A model generated the notes under the pieces. That model was not told the DNA's origin and did not search any database. It saw only the letters and a program-made list of their open reading frames with translations. DNA of 44,839 nucleotides. Source: an uncultured Clostridia bacterium. Lineage in GTDB: Bacteria > Bacillota > Clostridia > Christensenellales > UBA1242. Made by a program: the position numbers and the translations under genes. Location: positions 1-44,839 of the forward strand of contig CALWPK010000011.1 in NCBI GenBank assembly GCA_944383415.1, in the 5' to 3' direction. Each line of letters begins with the position of its first letter. The first letter of the stretch is position 1. Of the stretch, positions 42,044-44,839 are shown one piece after another.

Positions 42044-44839
42044 CTACTTGGTGTAAATATAATATAGTCTGTCCTCAGAGGTGGTCTTGGTGAAGGTCGC
42101 TGTGTCCTCGAGATAACTATTCGTGCTACCCTCTTCAATACAACTGATCAGCACCCGCACCTCTGTAGCATATCGCAAAAGATATCCGCAATTCGATGTG
42201 CTGGTAGCATATTTGTACACATAATTGCTCTCTATAGTCACACTGGTGAGACTGCTACATCCTTCGAATGCCCTCTCTCCTATGCTGGTCACACCGTCTC
42301 CAATGGTGACACTGGTGAGACTGCTACAGTCATAGAATGCCCTCTCTCCTATGCTGGTCACTTGATCGCCTATTGTTACACTAGTGATTGAAGTACATCC
42401 ATAGAACGCAGGAGCACGAATTGAGGTGGCTGTATCTATATTTGCCTCTGTCACCAATTCATCTCCATTTACATATAGATTTGCTCCATTGGATAATGGA
42501 TTTGAATTATAATTCTTGGGTTCCCAGCTACTATAATAAAGATCAAACCTGATTGATACCCAATCGTTGATATCTCCTGTATAATATACATCAGTGAGAC
42601 TGCTACATCCTTCGAATGCACGAACTCCTATGCTGGTCACACCTTCTGGTATAGTGATGCTGGTGATATTTCTATTAGCGAATGCCTCACCGCCGATGCC
42701 TGTGATTGTATGGTCTGTACCCTCTATAATCGTGCCGTCTTCCAACATTGAATAACTGCTAGGGATCACTACCTCTGTAGCACTGCCTGTGTATGAGGTG
42801 ATGATGCCGTCCTCTATGGTGAAGTCATAACTCGCTTTGATCTCAGAGTCGAATATGGCTGTGTATGTGATGTTGCCTGTCACTGGGCTTATCTCTTGAT
42901 CCCATCCTATGAATGTATAACTATGGCTTGCAGTCTCCTCACGTGTAGGAGTCTCTCCGTTGTATTCTGGAGTGGTGCCATAAGGAACTGAGGTATCTGT
43001 CTCTAATGTACTGCCATCCCAGTTCTTCCACGTTACTGTATAAGTGTTTGTCTCGCGACTAAATGTCGCGGTGATCAGCATTGCTCCATTGACTATACCG
43101 CTCTCGCTACTCCAATTATCAAAAGCGTATGTATACTGAGCGGTGTTTTCCTCTGGTGTGGCTGTCACTGTCTGACCATCACTGAATCTCAACACATTCC
43201 CTTCCACTGTATATGTCGTGCCATATTCTACTGTCACGCTAGATTCGTCTACTGTGCCATATCCTGTATTATTGCTCTGAATAGACACTGTATAGGTATT
43301 AGTCTCTCGAGTGAAGTTCGCGGTGATCTCTCTATCTTCTGTGATCGGATCGGTTGCGTTCGTCCATCCTGTGAATGTATATGTATATTGTGCATCACTT
43401 GCTGTAGCGGTGGCGATGATCTCTTGACCATTGATCGTGAGTTTATTGCCATCTACTGTGATTGGCGTATTGTAGTTTACTATTACGCTCGCTTTGCTCA
43501 CTGTACCATAACTAGCATTGTTTACCACTATGGATACCACATATTCATCCATCGTACGTTCAAAGTTCGCAGTGATAGTTATATCTCCTGTCACTTCACT
43601 CACTGCATTTGTCCAATTCACAAATACGTAGTCATAAGTTGGATCATCTGCGGTAGGTGTAGCAGTGATCGTATATTCTCCTATGGTGAGAGTGTTGCCA
43701 CTGACTATTATCTCTGTGCCATACTCTACTGTTATGCTAGATTGATTAATTGAACCATATTCAGAATTGCTAGACACTATTTGCACTGTGAATTTCTGTA
43801 TCTCCTCGCTATAGGTGACCACTAGGTTGCCCGTGATCTTATATTGATTCTCACTTCCATCTACTTTCTCTGCTCCTGATACAGAAAAAGCGGTGACATC
43901 GTGTCCCTCTGTGGTGTCATAAGTTATCTCTACTATATCTCCATAGTGAAGTGTGGCTGTGTTGGATAGGTAGATACCTTCTGCGTTTTTCACATTCACT
44001 TGCTCTGGCTTGGATATCGTGTACTCTATATATTCTTCTCGGAAGTTGGCGAAGAGTTCTAGGTCAGATACTATGTGGGTTGTACTTAGATCTACCTCGT
44101 TCCCTTCTGCATCTACCCAGCCTATGAATGTGTATGTGTATGTATGGGTGCTATGCTTGGTTGGTGTGACGCCTGTGTAGGTGCAGAGTTGGTTGTATTG
44201 TATATCTAGAGTCTGATACATCTCATTCTTCTCTAGGCTATCGTAGAATGTTACCTCATAGGTGTTGATCTCCACACCCTCTACCTCTACTAGTGTGTCT
44301 CCATAGATTGTGAGGGTATAATAGCCGTCTTGATCTGGAGTAACGGTCTCGCCATTCACTTTGACTGTGATGTCACTCTCGTCATAACCTGTAGCGAGAT
44401 TTAGTTTGAATCTATACTCGGTGTTGTACTCTATCTCGACTTGGTTGTTCACTATATCCTCGCCCTCAATGGTGAATGCTGGGCTGGTTGGGAAACTCAC
44501 CTTATATACATTCGCCTCATACTTGGCATATATGGTCATATTTTTATTTATCTTATCCGTATCTTTGTATGGCACAGTGAGTTCGGCATCCTTGTAGAAC
44601 CCTACAAATGTATATCCCGTGATCTCTTGTGGAACGATATCTTTGATCGTGCTACCACGATTCACATTGACAGTATATTCCTGTATGATGTCTATGTTGT
44701 TGGATATATCTACCGACACCTTTCTTCTAGAGAGATATACTGCTGTTGGCACGGCTACGCTTGCTGTGACTAGCAAAACTACAGCAGTGGCTATCGCTGC
44801 TTTCTTTCGCTTGCTATTCTTACCTGCATTCTTCTTGAT
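42044..44839 (-). CDS. Large membrane-anchored surface protein with InlB-type and BspA-type repeats (copy 2, 5' end beyond window)
   Basis: This open frame of 931 codons enters from the right edge; the true start lies outside. The visible part begins IKKNAGKNSKRKK and a transmembrane segment. A Listeria-Bacteroides-type repeat (FVGFYKDAELTVPY) and other beta modules follow. Next come three divergent InlB B-repeats of about 80 residues (SxYGTV, VEYGT, FxxW, ITANFxRE) and a MucBP/Flg-like module. The C-terminal 250 residues are BspA-type leucine-rich repeats of 23 residues (SLTSVTIGDGVTSIGERAF). It ends LYYIYTK with no LPxTG motif, so anchoring is by the N-terminal helix. The N-terminal region is nearly identical to the gene at the left edge, and base composition is clearly richer in G+C than the core genes. 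Likely adhesin-like; no enzyme motif. Confidence 0.9.
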   Translation of the reverse strand: MKKNAGKNSKRKKAAIATAVVLLVTASVAVPTAVYLSRRKVSVDISNNIDIIQEYTVNVNRGSTIKDIVPQEITGYTFVGFYKDAELTVPYKDTDKINKNMTIYAKYEANVYKVSFPTSPAFTIEGEDIVNNQVEIEYNTEYRFKLNLATGYDESDITVKVNGETVTPDQDGYYTLTIYGDTLVEVEGVEINTYEVTFYDSLEKNEMYQTLDIQYNQLCTYTGVTPTKHSTHTYTYTFIGWVDAEGNEVDLSTTHIVSDLELFANFREEYIEYTISKPEQVNVKNAEGIYLSNTATLHYGDIVEITYDTTEGHDVTAFSVSGAEKVDGSENQYKITGNLVVTYSEEIQKFTVQIVSSNSEYGSINQSSITVEYGTEIIVSGNTLTIGEYTITATPTADDPTYDYVFVNWTNAVSEVTGDITITANFERTMDEYVVSIVVNNASYGTVSKASVIVNYNTPITVDGNKLTINGQEIIATATASDAQYTYTFTGWTNATDPITEDREITANFTRETNTYTVSIQSNNTGYGTVDESSVTVEYGTTYTVEGNVLRFSDGQTVTATPEENTAQYTYAFDNWSSESGIVNGAMLITATFSRETNTYTVTWKNWDGSTLETDTSVPYGTTPEYNGETPTREETASHSYTFIGWDQEISPVTGNITYTAIFDSEIKASYDFTIEDGIITSYTGSATEVVIPSSYSMLEDGTIIEGTDHTITGIGGEAFANRNITSITIPEGVTSIGVRAFEGCSSLTDVYYTGDINDWVSIRFDLYYSSWEPKNYNSNPLSNGANLYVNGDELVTEANIDTATSIRAPAFYGCTSITSVTIGDQVTSIGERAFYDCSSLTSVTIGDGVTSIGERAFEGCSSLTSVTIESNYVYKYATSTSNCGYLLRYATEVRVLISCIEEGSTNSYLEDTATFTKTTSEDRLYYIYTK

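Noticed and set aside
42240..42400. Short direct DNA repeats as a mobile or regulatory element
   Set aside because: They correspond to the 23-residue BspA-type leucine-rich repeats of the surface protein.
1..44839. The matching window ends could mean a circular element closed on itself
   Set aside because: The two copies differ by a codon indel and many substitutions, and copy 1 has its true start while copy 2 has its true end, so they are paralogs and not one sequence read twice.

Overview
The window is AT-rich DNA from a Bacillota bacterium of Clostridia-like type, judged by reading rather than by a database search. The evidence is the gene order yqfC-yqfD-ybeY/era-yqzL-recO-ppdK-dnaG-rpoD, the sporulation-associated genes yqfC, yqfD and ylmC/ymxH, a clostridial-type parE-parC pair, a cysteine desulfurase beside a DUF3343 gene, and a Gram-positive-type LexA box. 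No rRNA, tRNA, IS element or CRISPR array was recognised.

Layout. Positions 1-1495 (minus) hold the 5' part of a large surface-protein gene, and 42044-44839 (minus) hold the 3' part of a close paralog, so a 1.2-kb direct repeat brackets the window. Next come engB (minus), an SOS-boxed dinB with a small lytic transglycosylase (plus), and a YkvI-like membrane protein (minus). The block from 5.6 to 9.7 kb is a tightly overlapping replication/transcription operon: dnaG, a small sigma region-2 protein, rpoD and a zinc-ribbon protein. ppdK (10.3-12.9 kb) is followed by an odd non-coding stretch holding a second, detached copy of its own last 12 codons. recO, a yqzL-like gene, a fused ybeY-era gene, yqfD and yqfC follow, then an ABC-F ATPase, a PAP2 phosphatase, nrdR, ylmC and parE-parC (read right to left).

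From 25.7 to 29 kb, ddl diverges from an alpha/beta-hydrolase gene and a membrane-anchored murF, a cell-wall group. From 29.2 to 32 kb lie tsaB-rimI (fused), tsaE and a divergent pyrimidine phosphorylase. An unrecognised membrane protein, a cysteine desulfurase divergent from DUF3343, nth, obgE, a NIF3-insert-like protein and yhbY fill 32.2-37.4 kb. The stretch 37.8-41.8 kb is the least familiar: a seven-repeat WG protein with a small overlapping ORF, a Gly/Asn-rich protein divergent from a small helical protein, a cytosolic subtilase, and an ABC-type ATPase in which every catalytic motif is altered.

Most striking: the pseudo-ABC protein; the region-2-only sigma paralog between dnaG and rpoD; the YbeY-Era fusion; loss of one composite ATP site in the ABC-F protein; the LexA box within the dinB promoter; the ppdK tail remnant; four genes without a Shine-Dalgarno whose -10 box ends 5-6 nt before the start codon (possible leaderless mRNAs); and the paired surface proteins.
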